DNA of 35,799 bases from a virus. The position numbers and the translations under genes are program-made. Below, piece by piece: positions 8,401-16,061 of the stretch. The DNA is taken from IMG/VR virus record IMGVR_UViG_3300011116_000395, positions 1-35,799 of that record. One strand, written 5' to 3'. The notes beneath the pieces are model-generated. The model did no database searches. It was not told the origin of the DNA and worked only from the letters and a program-made list of their open reading frames with translations. Position 1 is the first letter of the stretch; each line of letters opens with the position of its first letter.

Positions 8401-8983
8401 CACCAGCAGCCGTGCTTGGTAGAAATTCCTTTGCCAATGTGCGTGCAACTGCCCCAAGGCGTGAGGGTTGTTCCTCAATTTCAAACACATCAACCTCTCC
8501 CTGCGGCGATGCCTCGACTCGGACCAGCTTTCCTTCCTTGGTCTTGCCTATGGCAAACCCGCCGCCCGTATCTTTGTCTGTGCCTGACGATACGGTTTCG
8601 ATCCCAAGCCTCTGCGCTTCTTTTACGGCAGGGATTGCGGGTTGCTCAATGATGCTCTCGCGCAACGCCTGATCGGTCGGTTTGAATCCTTCGGCAATCG
8701 TTCCGTCCGGCCTGCGGATTGTACCCATCTGATCGACAGCTTGGCCAGCAACAACTGCTGCCTGTTCCGGCGTTGCGCCAGCCTGTACCTGTCTTTGGGT
8801 TTCGGCCTGAAGCACGGCCTCTCGTTCAGGTGAGATGACATCCTCCGGCCTTCCGCCGGATGCGATGTATTGCGCCTTGGTTAGATTTCCGTCCTGCGCC
8901 TCTGGTACAAACTCAAGCTCTTGTTCCTCTGGAACGAACTCAAGCTCAGGCTCATTGGCCGGTTGCCTCAAGCCCCGTGCCAT
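5441..8983 (-). CDS. Large internal virion / DNA-ejection-like protein (1180 aa)
   Basis: The largest gene in the window. The N-terminus carries two EFVPE units (EPELEFVPE at 11-19, ELEFVPE at 22-28). An Ala/Gly-rich, partly hydrophobic stretch around residues 190-245 (PAKIVGGLAAGTAAYLGAQK) could insert in a membrane, and a Pro/Ala/Val/Glu-rich linker lies near 290-335. The remainder is mostly helical, with a second apolar area near DYSLPGYAFFFKGIPA. Size, position downstream of the nozzle gene and composition resemble internal core or ejection proteins of short-tailed phages (T7 gp15/gp16-like by role, not by visible homology). No transglycosylase or protease motif was found. Structural role likely; detailed function inferred. 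Confidence 0.7.
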   Translation of the reverse strand: MARGLRQPANEPELEFVPEEQELEFVPEAQDGNLTKAQYIASGGRPEDVISPEREAVLQAETQRQVQAGATPEQAAVVAGQAVDQMGTIRRPDGTIAEGFKPTDQALRESIIEQPAIPAVKEAQRLGIETVSSGTDKDTGGGFAIGKTKEGKLVRVEASPQGEVDVFEIEEQPSRLGAVARTLAKEFLPSTAAGAATRAGFAATPGPLPAKIVGGLAAGTAAYLGAQKAQQAALGAALGPERMARIEEVLQRDIETYPVSTTAAAILTPTAAGVTGLGRQAVAGIRGAFAPTAAREVAEAVPAVAAREVAPAAPAAVKPAAEVAEVAAKAEPPVIPQPGAGMGIRRAGKRIVEDPLLSREMREQLAKSEDIQYAKFGQKALQDALATESDDVVRNLAATGTTAQKVVAQAELINRISKTGDVKALTDVAKSIIKLPTEGAQVVAAMRTLSSATPQGYLYSLNTLLDRAGRQFTPELLSNARRLFDVQNRTRKTYERLAEVANRTLDDADIAKAIRAEKLFTESAFRLQNFESRLLPKKFFGETLPTVIQGNLLAPLSIATNLWSNAVSALPRAMSRQGAFVSQEVTRAFQRIFGLKVKDRVISSPISLAGARRVGESVKAFGRGLAEGIGGLRRGISTEGLLAGEKIRGFQPLQAWRQFWTGSGLAKPVQQGWRGLGANVLDRARLAAEGALGAPPETMLRLLQLGDTPFRRMAQARLLAEQAQLAGKTGKAISVAARLPGKKELAKIEEEAAQAVFQQDTPLARAALSAANMFGLGTKFGPARALAKTIIPYAKTPANVIDEMLDYSLPGYAFFFKGIPAMKAGRTRDAQLAIGKTITSLTIGAVAKTLSDAGVIGGRAEESEKARDIQYKALPPRTINISALNRMAEGESTELQPGDRVINLEKLGIVGGMLATWDAASKATEGGDFISPEFVTALVPETLSFAMNQSFLKGTNSLLSAMLDGQGATMDKWIEGYFGTISAIPFPNTLSAVSRSMRESMPDKVQIKDVEGEGVERTINLFGEVLRRRLPGLDEDIPRRIDVWGREVPQTPEGADPIAYNFFDVTKGRDVTYDPITLEIYKLFRDTEDGDVVPPKPQRNFTINNVKYRLSPELYEEYSIARGRANRQAAEQLIKNPGFRRMTKEDKVVAIRSAYNQIGEEARRRFLAKNQRKIMRGEVQ

Positions 8984-8986
8984 TGC

Positions 8987-9658
8987 TTATCGCTTCGGCT
9001 GAAGCGTCCCCCGCTGACCTTTGATGATTACGGTTTGTCCGGGCTGGATGCCTGCGGCTCTGGCTTCGGCGGCGGAATTAAATGAAGGTATTTCCTCTTG
9101 CGCTGGTTGTGTCTGCACCTGCTGCGCCGCTTGGGCAACAGGCTCCTCTTCCATTGTCGGCTGGGTCATCTGGCCAGCCTGACGATCAAATGAAAGTTCT
9201 GCAAGTTTTCCTTGGACAACCTTTCGTTCGGCCTCAAGTTCTTTCTTGATACCCTCCCTGCTTTTCAAGCCTAGTATTCCCAATCCAATCTCCGGCCTAA
9301 ACGCACGGGTGTCACCCTTGGCAATTTCAAGCTCCTGTTTCATGCGCTCGCGAGAAATCTTGCCAAGCCTTTCAGTCAATTCTTCTCTTTGCGCGGCAAT
9401 TTCCTCGTTTTCAAAAGCCTGTTCGTTTGTGATTGTATCACCGATTCCCTGAAGATACGGAGCAAAGGCAGGATCTTGGCTAAGTCTTGGAAGATCCTTC
9501 AGCTTTCCCTTGACCCTCAATCCTCCCTTTTCAAACGTGAAATCTACATCAGGCTCTTGTTGCTGCGCTGCAAGTCTCTGCGCCTCGGCTTGGCGTTGCT
9601 TGTCAAGCTCACCCTGCCTCATCATTTCCATCATTGCTGGTAAATCAAATACTGCCAT
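8987..9658 (-). CDS. Predicted virion protein, coiled-coil (223 aa)
   Basis: Starts at ATG 9658 with a strong AAGGAG just upstream. The N-terminus is Gln/Ala/Arg-rich helix, then EPDVDFTFEKGGLRVKGKLK forms a strand-rich patch at 35-54, followed by a long charged coiled coil (EEIAAQREELTERLGKISRE). The C-terminal segment (FNSAAEARAAGIQPGQTVII) ends in a small beta-turn motif. EPDVDFTFE resembles, loosely, the EFVPE motif of the next two genes. It lies among the internal virion protein genes and is probably a small core or tail-interior protein. No family recognised. Confidence 0.65.
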   Translation of the reverse strand: MAVFDLPAMMEMMRQGELDKQRQAEAQRLAAQQQEPDVDFTFEKGGLRVKGKLKDLPRLSQDPAFAPYLQGIGDTITNEQAFENEEIAAQREELTERLGKISRERMKQELEIAKGDTRAFRPEIGLGILGLKSREGIKKELEAERKVVQGKLAELSFDRQAGQMTQPTMEEEPVAQAAQQVQTQPAQEEIPSFNSAAEARAAGIQPGQTVIIKGQRGTLQPKR

Positions 9659-9666
9659 AAATCTCC

Positions 9667-11538
9667 TTATATCTTTATAAGATTGGAAAGACCGCCTGCA
9701 ATTTCACCGAACATTTGCGCTCCGCTTGGTTGTCTTGATATTGCCCCAATCTGTGCGCCATAAGTATCGGCCTGGTATCTTGCCAAATCCCCATAAATCT
9801 GAGCCGCATTTTGCGCCCCACGGAATCCGGCCATCGGGTCGGTGTAGGCATAGGGCACCATTGCGGACGGCGTGGCCTGGAATGGTTGGGTTGCCTGCGG
9901 CTGCGCGGCGGCCATGTAGTTCTGGAGGAGTCCCTGTTGCTGGGCAAACCGCTGGGTGGCCAGGTTGTAGGGTGACGGACCGGCGGCAGCAAACTCGGCA
10001 GCCGCACCCAGGCGGGACTGCTGAAGCGCATTACGCAGGCTGACATCGCGGGCAAGCGCATCGCTGACGGATTGTCCGGAAGACAGGAAGCCTTGGGCTG
10101 CACCAAGGCGGGCTTGCAGCCTCTGTTCACCGGCAAGCCCGGTGGTGACCGCCTCCTCGACCGCAGGCGCAACGCCAAAGACGTTGCCACGGGCGGTCTG
10201 GGCGGCACGGGCGGCCTGCTGGTATTGACGCTGTTCCTCGGCACCAAGCTGGGAACCTAGCGCAACCTGACCGGCAATTCTGGCCTCAGTCTCACGGCGC
10301 AACGCCTCGGTGCTTTCCGCCGTGGTCGGTCCGATTGGCTGGGCTGCAAGCTCGCCGTACTGCTTGGACAACTGCGTGATCGTGTTGAAAAGGTTGGGAT
10401 CAATCTCGCGGATCTGGTCAAGCGTGCGCTGTTCCGGCAGGCGAAGGGATTCGCGGAACTGGGACAAGGCGGTCGTTGCCTGGGTGCCGGAGATGGGCTG
10501 ATAATTCTCGTAAAGATTCTTTGCCTCCAGAGTGTCTTTCTGCGCCTCGGCAAGTTCCGTGTTGAGGGAATCAATCGTTTTCTGTGCGTCGGCACGGCGA
10601 CGATCTCCGGCTGGCAGATCAGCAAGGAATTGGTTTGCAACAGAAAGCTGGCTTTGCAGGTCGGTGACTGCGGCAGTGCCGATGTCGTAAAGACCCTTGT
10701 ATTCGTTGCGCCGTGCCGTGTTGATGTCGGAAAGAATCTGATCGTCGGTAACCTGTGAGCCAAGCTTCCCAAGAAGGTTGCCGGTCTGGAAGATCCTGTC
10801 TCCGCGCAAAGCCTCAAGGCCTGTGTCAACGCGGCGGAGAGACTCTGGTACTCTGCCAATTCCGGCGGCAATATCGGAAAGGCCAAAGCGTGTGAGGGAC
10901 TCCTCAAGCTTCGGAGCTGTGTTTACAAGCGTATCCTGAAGGCGACGAAGCGTATCCTGCTCGGTAACCAGCCTTCCACGGGCAGCTTCAAGTTCTTTTC
11001 CTGATAACCGTATCTTTGTGACACCGTCAACATCAAGTCCCTGCCTTCTGAAATTTTGTATTTCAACAGCCCTACGTTGGCTGTTGAGGGTATCAATGGC
11101 GTTGGTCGCCTCGGTAATGTTTGCGATAACCTGCTTTGCACCTTCACCAAGGGTTTTTGAATCAAAATCCCTTACAGACCTTGCGGCGGCCTTTAGGGTT
11201 GCCTGATCTTTTGTGTTAAGATTATCAATTCCTGCTGTTTGTGCAGATTTTACCAAATTTGCAAAATTCGACACAGCCTGCGTGAAGCTTGTCGGGTCTG
11301 CGGCCGGAACCGTTAATTTAGGCTGTTCAAACTGGTATTTCTGCTGCGCTGCCGCAACATTATATGTCCCGCCTTTTTGTGTGTATTTTGCTGGATCTAA
11401 ATTATAGACATTCTGAATCAGAGCCTTTTCAAGTTCAGGCAATGTTTTATAGTCTGCGGCATTGGTAAGACCAAGCTCAGTATATTGGGCTTGCCTTTGC
11501 GTTACGGCAACTGGAAGTGGTTTTGTTTTGGCTGCCAT
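9667..11538 (-). CDS. Predicted internal virion protein, long coiled coil (623 aa)
   Basis: A mostly helical protein rich in Ala, Gln, Arg and Leu. The first 110 residues include TQRQAQYTELGLTNAADY and a lysine-poor helical part; residues about 180-350 form heptad-like coiled coil (DTLRRLQDTLVNTAPKLEES). The C-terminal 200 residues are Ala/Gln/Tyr-rich (EEQRQYQQAARAAQTARGN). Such composition is common in ejection or core proteins of short-tailed phages. The gene just upstream shares the same Gln/Arg/Ala-rich, FARLYGQ/ RFAQQQG type sequence style, so the two may form one assembly. No catalytic motif seen. Confidence 0.65.
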   Translation of the reverse strand: MAAKTKPLPVAVTQRQAQYTELGLTNAADYKTLPELEKALIQNVYNLDPAKYTQKGGTYNVAAAQQKYQFEQPKLTVPAADPTSFTQAVSNFANLVKSAQTAGIDNLNTKDQATLKAAARSVRDFDSKTLGEGAKQVIANITEATNAIDTLNSQRRAVEIQNFRRQGLDVDGVTKIRLSGKELEAARGRLVTEQDTLRRLQDTLVNTAPKLEESLTRFGLSDIAAGIGRVPESLRRVDTGLEALRGDRIFQTGNLLGKLGSQVTDDQILSDINTARRNEYKGLYDIGTAAVTDLQSQLSVANQFLADLPAGDRRRADAQKTIDSLNTELAEAQKDTLEAKNLYENYQPISGTQATTALSQFRESLRLPEQRTLDQIREIDPNLFNTITQLSKQYGELAAQPIGPTTAESTEALRRETEARIAGQVALGSQLGAEEQRQYQQAARAAQTARGNVFGVAPAVEEAVTTGLAGEQRLQARLGAAQGFLSSGQSVSDALARDVSLRNALQQSRLGAAAEFAAAGPSPYNLATQRFAQQQGLLQNYMAAAQPQATQPFQATPSAMVPYAYTDPMAGFRGAQNAAQIYGDLARYQADTYGAQIGAISRQPSGAQMFGEIAGGLSNLIKI

Positions 11539-11539
11539 A

Positions 11540-12001
11540 TTATGTCAATCCTGTCCTTGGAAGACCTGTAAGATAATCAACCGGCGGAACTCCGGCACCC
11601 TGCTGGACATTCTGCGGAACCGCACCCATCGGGCTTTGGCCGTAGAGTCGGGCAAACTGCATAGCGGCCTGCTGACCCAATCCGCGCTGGGTGGCAAAAG
11701 CCTCCGGGGCCATCTCAAACTGGCGGCGCATTGCCTCTAGGGAGCGTTGCGGACCAAGCTCGCGCTCGACCTGCAACTGGGCCTGTGCGGAACGCTGTAA
11801 ATCCAAGGCCGACATCTGGCGTTCAAGCTCACGTTGACGCGGGCCGTATTTCTCGCGCAGACGTTGTTCCAGAGCCGCAACGTCGGGTTGCTTCTGGATG
11901 TAGGTCTCAAGGCTTGAGCGATAGAAAAGATCGTTTGCCCTCGCGGCTTCCAAGGGATTCGGAGGGGGAGGAGGTGCCGGAATGGATGGTCCGCCGCCCA
12001 T
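11540..12001 (-). CDS. Predicted small virion protein, Pro-rich N-terminus and coiled coil (153 aa)
   Basis: The start MGGGPSIPAPPPPPNPLEAA gives a short Gly/Pro-rich arm typical of small phage structural proteins that dock on a larger partner. Residues about 40-115 are a strongly charged helix (LEQRLREKYGPRQRELERQM), and the end is Gly/Pro/Gln-rich. It is separated from its neighbours by only one base on each side, within the cluster of nozzle and internal virion genes. No family recognised; role inferred from position and composition. Confidence 0.62.
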   Translation of the reverse strand: MGGGPSIPAPPPPPNPLEAARANDLFYRSSLETYIQKQPDVAALEQRLREKYGPRQRELERQMSALDLQRSAQAQLQVERELGPQRSLEAMRRQFEMAPEAFATQRGLGQQAAMQFARLYGQSPMGAVPQNVQQGAGVPPVDYLTGLPRTGLT

Positions 12002-12002
12002 G

Positions 12003-12392
12003 TTAGTTCAGTGCCTTTCGCATAAATTTGTAGTAATCGTACTCCTTGTAAATACCGTTGCGCTTGAAGGTGATCCTCCTGCGCGGACCAAAACGATCCC
12101 AAAGGATCGACAGCAGGCATTTAAGAGCCTTGCGACTCGAGGCATTAGTCTTACCACCAAGTGACGTGACAGTCAAGTCCACGAACACGGTGTCGCCATT
12201 CTCGCTATGTTCATAATGTTCAGCCTCTTGCCCAAGGCAAATACACCTGGCAACGGCCACTCCGGCCACCTCGTCTCCGTCCTTGGCAACCCCTACCAAT
12301 CCCCGCTCCTGGTGCCAGTTAAACCATTCCCGAAAGTTGGGCCACATGGACTCAGGCACGCCGGAAGCCTCAATAAACTCAACTGCGCTCAT
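12003..12392 (-). CDS. GNAT-like or hypothetical protein (129 aa)
   Basis: Alternating helix and strand order (SMWPNFREWFNWHQERGLVG, VAGVAVARCI, DTVFVDLTVTSL, SRKALKCLLSILWDRFG, RRITFKRNGIYKEYDYYKF) resembles small acetyltransferase-fold proteins found between virion genes. In that reading VFVDLTVTS would be the central strand, followed by the helix that binds acetyl-CoA, but the usual R/Q-x-x-G-x-G/A loop is not clear (GGKTNASS is the nearest). The start overlaps the stop of the nozzle gene by one base. It could be an assembly factor or a protein-modifying enzyme; call tentative. Confidence 0.6.
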   Translation of the reverse strand: MSAVEFIEASGVPESMWPNFREWFNWHQERGLVGVAKDGDEVAGVAVARCICLGQEAEHYEHSENGDTVFVDLTVTSLGGKTNASSRKALKCLLSILWDRFGPRRRITFKRNGIYKEYDYYKFMRKALN

Positions 12393-14209
12393 TAGATGTT
12401 CTTCTGAACCTCGATAGTATCGGGGTTGGCGGCAAGCAAAATCGAACGGATGGAAAGCTTCTTGGATGGTGCGGAAACCTTCATTTTAAGGTTACGCCAC
12501 TTCTGATAGGATCGCAGGCTGTCGGCACGTCGGTTGGCGGTCTGGGCAGACAAGGTTGCCGGAAGGGTGAATGGGAGGGTAAGCCCTCCTGGGGTGGCCG
12601 TATCCACGCTTGTCCCAATGGTGACATATTGGGAATCGGTATCGCGCTTGATTGAAATTGTGCAACCTGTCGATGTGGAATAATAAAACTCAAGCTCGTA
12701 GTGCGAGCCGTATTTCTGGGAAAGTCGGTCGTCAAAATCATACGCCTTGGTGACCACATAACTTTCGTAGGAAGATCCAAAATCCTTGAACTGCGTGTCG
12801 CCATCCCCGCCTGTATCAGGGTCAATATAATCAAAGCTGTGGCCGACCTTGCCCGTAGGGCTTCCAATCGCAAGCTTGATTCCAGTTGTGCTATACCCAG
12901 ATGAAAAGTTCGTTGTGGTCATCTTGGTAGCAGGCACCGCCCACAAGCCCTCAAAGCTGTTGAACAGCGCATTATAGACAAGGATGTGGCTTGGCGTGGT
13001 GGCCGAGTCCAGCGGAAGGGCAAGGTAGTATCGGTTGTTATGGAAGGCCGCGTTGCACTCGGACACGAAGTTCTTGTTGATTCTTGCAATAATATCCTTG
13101 ACCGGCTCGGACAGAGGAAGCCCCACCGTGTAGAAATCGTCGGCCAGCGACCTTGCCACCGTCCTGATGCCGTCATCGGACAAAAAGAACACATCCTTGT
13201 TGACGAACGCCACGGTGCGTCCGGCCTGACAGCCTGTCTTGTCGTTGATAAGCCTGACCGTCCACCCGGCAGCCGTTGTGGCGGTTGGGTCAACCGTGAC
13301 CAGATAGGTCTTGTTCGGCTTGAAAACAAGAAGCTCGTAGTCAAAGTATGGCTGGATGGAAACAATATCCTCGCCGTCATTCCCCCCGACGATGATTGAA
13401 TTGGTTGTTTTCCATATTTCAGCATCAAGGATGTCGGATGCGTAAAGCGTGTTTCGGTTTGTGCCAGTACCGACGGCAAACAGACGGTTGGTGAACTGGC
13501 GAACTATGCGTAAAGCGGATGGGGCAAGGGCAGACACGGAGGCGGTGGCTGTGGCACCAGATCCTCCACCACCAGTAATAGTAACGGTTGGTGCTGATGT
13601 GTATCCAGACCCAGCAAATGTAACTGTGATGGAGCTTACCTTGTTTGAAACAACCGTGGCAACCGCGCTTGCGGTTGTTCCGTAGGCAAGACTTGGAGCA
13701 GAGATTGTGACAGTAGGTGTCGATGTATATCCAGATCCATCATTGGTAACCGCGATGGAAAGCACGCTGGTTCCCTGCCTGTAGGTGTTGGTTCCATCCG
13801 TGAAGTGAAGCTCGCTCGCACCGTCGGTGTAATAAAGACGGTTGTTGAACTGGGAGAAGTCAACCTTGACCGCGCTGCTGGCAACTGTTCCGCCGGTGGT
13901 TGAGAAACTGGTTGCACTGGTTGTCCTGAAGATCGACCCGTTGGTGGCCACAACCAGTTCCTCAAGGTTGGGCGTGTCAAAATAGTGCATCCCCTGAATG
14001 GCCGACCCAGACGAAAAACTTGTCGAGATTGTTTCAATGCCCATGCGGGTTTGCAGGTTCCCGCTTGGGCTGATGGTCATGTTGTAAAGCTCGCTGGCCT
14101 GGTTGTTTCCGATCAGGCTTGGCGTGATGCCGGAAACCTGTCCACCCTCAAAGCTGGTCGAGCCAGCTATGGCCAGCACATCATCAATCGAGTCGATGTA
14201 GTAGGGCAT
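12392..14209 (-). CDS. Tail nozzle protein, T7 gp12-like (tail tubular B role)
   Basis: 605 residues, beta-rich, following the adaptor gene exactly as gp12 follows gp11 in T7-like tails. Typical features are the early [20 protein letters not shown] and [19 protein letters not shown], repeated beta-propeller-like blades ([56 protein letters not shown]), [14 protein letters not shown] and the Tyr-rich [14 protein letters not shown]. Inserted between blades are two copies of a GSGYTS-x-PTVTI unit (158-169 and 200-211), probably Ig-like or beta-sandwich decorations. Ribosome site GGAGG lies upstream of ATG 14209. It should form the distal nozzle of the short tail. Family by pattern; the placement strengthens it. 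Confidence 0.75.
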   Translation of the reverse strand: MPYYIDSIDDVLAIAGSTSFEGGQVSGITPSLIGNNQASELYNMTISPSGNLQTRMGIETISTSFSSGSAIQGMHYFDTPNLEELVVATNGSIFRTTSATSFSTTGGTVASSAVKVDFSQFNNRLYYTDGASELHFTDGTNTYRQGTSVLSIAVTNDGSGYTSTPTVTISAPSLAYGTTASAVATVVSNKVSSITVTFAGSGYTSAPTVTITGGGGSGATATASVSALAPSALRIVRQFTNRLFAVGTGTNRNTLYASDILDAEIWKTTNSIIVGGNDGEDIVSIQPYFDYELLVFKPNKTYLVTVDPTATTAAGWTVRLINDKTGCQAGRTVAFVNKDVFFLSDDGIRTVARSLADDFYTVGLPLSEPVKDIIARINKNFVSECNAAFHNNRYYLALPLDSATTPSHILVYNALFNSFEGLWAVPATKMTTTNFSSGYSTTGIKLAIGSPTGKVGHSFDYIDPDTGGDGDTQFKDFGSSYESYVVTKAYDFDDRLSQKYGSHYELEFYYSTSTGCTISIKRDTDSQYVTIGTSVDTATPGGLTLPFTLPATLSAQTANRRADSLRSYQKWRNLKMKVSAPSKKLSIRSILLAANPDTIEVQKNI

Positions 14210-14224
14210 CGCCTTGGCCCTCCG

Positions 14225-14923
14225 TTAGGCCGCCGTGATTTCTTCGATGGAAAGATCGCCCAAGCCAACTGGGGTGATCTGCTTGATCCCGCCGACCTGA
14301 CTCAACTCGTAGTTGGCCATCGCCGCAAGATCCGCATTGGCGGTCTGCACGATCTGGGCAGCCTTGGCATATTGCCGTTCACGCTCCAAGGCATCGGCAT
14401 GGGTAAGGGAGAGGACAACCTGATGGACGTGTGGAAGTCGAAGCTCGTCATCCAGGGCATCGGTGGACGGCGGGAAGTCAACAACCCAGTTGTTTCTGGT
14501 GATGCACTTCAGCTTTTCAATGACCCGCAAAGTCTCGGTGCCAGCCGTTTCAAGGCGTGGATACAAATCAAGCTGGGCAACGCCGGAGGTGTTGCGCCCG
14601 GTGAAGTGATAGACCTGGGGTGTGCCGGTGCGGGTTTCCTCAAGCAGGTCAGCGTCTTGGCTGACGATGGTGGCGAGATCAATCGGGGTAACCTCGTTCA
14701 GGTCATAGGCCACCGACAGCGGTGTTTCCACATTGGTGCCTAGCGTGATGGTGCGGCTGGTTCCGACGGAATAGGTCGAAGACGTTACGCTTTCCCGCCA
14801 AGGGGCAAAGTTCCAGACGCGGCGATAGTTAAGCGACGCCGACTTCTTTAGGAACGTGACGGTGTCTGCGTCGGTCTTTCCGATCTTTTCTCCGGCGAAT
14901 GTTGCAATTTCAGATAAGGTCAT
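14225..14923 (-). CDS. Head-tail adaptor, T7 gp11-like (tail tubular A role)
   Basis: 232 residues. The start MTLSEIATFAGEKIGK and helix LKKSASLNYRRVWNFAPWRE, followed by beta-strands and the conserved-looking GTPQVYHFTGRNTSG and LDLYPRLETAGTETLRVIEK, match the style of gp11/gp4-like adaptor proteins that dock on the portal ring. The C-terminal half is helical (HADALERERQYAKAAQIVQT), as in adaptor rings. GAGGAACC lies upstream of ATG 14923. It is followed directly by the nozzle gene, the standard order. It joins portal and nozzle during tail assembly. Confidence 0.75.
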   Translation of the reverse strand: MTLSEIATFAGEKIGKTDADTVTFLKKSASLNYRRVWNFAPWRESVTSSTYSVGTSRTITLGTNVETPLSVAYDLNEVTPIDLATIVSQDADLLEETRTGTPQVYHFTGRNTSGVAQLDLYPRLETAGTETLRVIEKLKCITRNNWVVDFPPSTDALDDELRLPHVHQVVLSLTHADALERERQYAKAAQIVQTANADLAAMANYELSQVGGIKQITPVGLGDLSIEEITAA

Positions 14924-15179
14924 TTGATGGTTCCTCGTTTACGATTTGTGAAACAAAAATATCATTTACTGGATCGTATATGTCTCCAACCCCAGCATAT
15001 TTTCCACGAAAATTTGAATTATATGAGGTTTGAATCCAGCTCCCTCCAAGTAAGCGGTTGCAAAAATCACGACCGATCTGCTCCACTTCGTTTCCGTTCT
15101 CGTCAGAGGTGTTCTTGTTGGCCACGACAACTACACGCAAAACGCGGTTGTCTTGATCGATTTGAGCGAAGTGGGCCAT
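14910..15179 (-). CDS. Conserved phage hypothetical protein (89 aa)
   Basis: This small protein belongs to a pattern I know from many phages, especially aquatic ones: MAHFAQIDQDNRVLRVVVV, a DENGNE loop, then FCNRLLGGSWIQTSYNSNFR and GKYAGVGDIYDPVNDIF. It is usually unannotated, and lies among tail or structural genes. It is short, single-domain and beta-rich, with a highly conserved W-I-Q-T-S-Y core. The 3' end overlaps the adaptor gene by 14 bases. Probably a small virion component or tail-fibre-associated protein. Confidence 0.75.
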   Translation of the reverse strand: MAHFAQIDQDNRVLRVVVVANKNTSDENGNEVEQIGRDFCNRLLGGSWIQTSYNSNFRGKYAGVGDIYDPVNDIFVSQIVNEEPSNDLI

Positions 15180-15182
15180 AAA

Positions 15183-16061
15183 TTAACTCAATAAATATCT
15201 AATAATGACGATTCCAGAACCGCCATTGCCTGCCGCATATAAGGTTGAGCTAAATGTCCCACCACCACCACCTCCTCCTCCAGTATTCGTGTCACCATTT
15301 TCTGCTGCTATTCCTCCGCCAGAATATCCTCCGCCATTTCCACCGCCGCCAGATCCACCTATTCCATAGTTTGAGCTATTATTTACTCCTCCTCCTCCTC
15401 CTCCAGAATAATACACATTTGATCCGTTGATATCGCTTAATGAACCATCACCGCCCTCTCCGCCATCGTTATGAACGGTGGTGCTTCCTCCAACGGCTGT
15501 TGCACCTCCACCTCCGGCTCCAGACCCCGGTCCGCTTCCAGATGATCCGGCACCAGTTCCACCAGTATTTCCCTGGCCAGAAACTCCTGTCCCACCAGTT
15601 CTTCTGACAGTTGTTCCGCTTGAACCACCGCCTCCTCCTCCAGATCCTCCAGCACTTCCGTTTGTATTTCCTCCTCCTCCACCGCCTCCTCCAGTTCCTA
15701 TTGAAATTGACCCAATAGATGAATTAGACCCATTTACACCAGAATTGCTTGAGGCTCCAGCGCTACCTCCGCCGCCGACTGTTATTACATAATTTGATCC
15801 AGATGTAACCGAAAGAGATGATGAATACAAAAATCCACCAGCCCCGCCTCCGCCGCCCCTGCCTGATCCGCCTCCTCCTCCTCCAGCAATAACAAGAGCC
15901 TCTACTGTCTGTCCACCTGGAGCCTGCTCCACAGAGAAAGTTCCAAGACTTGTGAATGTGTGAATCCTGTATCCGCCAACATCTGTTTCAACGCCGCCAG
16001 ATGCGACAATCCCGCGCCTAGTCCCGACAAACCCAAGATTTCTTAATCCAAGCGTGTTCAC
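15183..16061 (-). CDS. Glycine-rich tail adhesin-like protein (292 aa)
   Basis: After a short head (NTLGLRNLGFVGTRRGI) and the YRIHTFTSLGTFSVE strand motif typical of phage glycine-rich tail proteins, ALVIAGGGGGGSG begins a long run of poly-glycine blocks broken by Ser, Asn and Thr segments, ending in GGSGIVIIRYLLS. In T4-like S16 gp38, similar glycine tracts stack as a polyglycine sandwich with receptor-binding loops between them, so I infer a host-recognition adhesin; the fold is by analogy only. The start is GTG 16061, overlapping the TGA of the fibre gene (GTGA). The loops between Gly tracts would be the variable contact surface. Confidence 0.72.
   Translation of the reverse strand: MNTLGLRNLGFVGTRRGIVASGGVETDVGGYRIHTFTSLGTFSVEQAPGGQTVEALVIAGGGGGGSGRGGGGGAGGFLYSSSLSVTSGSNYVITVGGGGSAGASSNSGVNGSNSSIGSISIGTGGGGGGGGNTNGSAGGSGGGGGGSSGTTVRRTGGTGVSGQGNTGGTGAGSSGSGPGSGAGGGGATAVGGSTTVHNDGGEGGDGSLSDINGSNVYYSGGGGGGVNNSSNYGIGGSGGGGNGGGYSGGGIAAENGDTNTGGGGGGGGTFSSTLYAAGNGGSGIVIIRYLLS

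Noticed and set aside
13985-14743. Plus-strand open frame of 252 codons
   Set aside because: Antisense to the nozzle and adaptor genes and without recognisable motifs.
15478-15792. Plus-strand proline-rich open frame
   Set aside because: The proline runs are simply the complement of the glycine codons in the adhesin gene.
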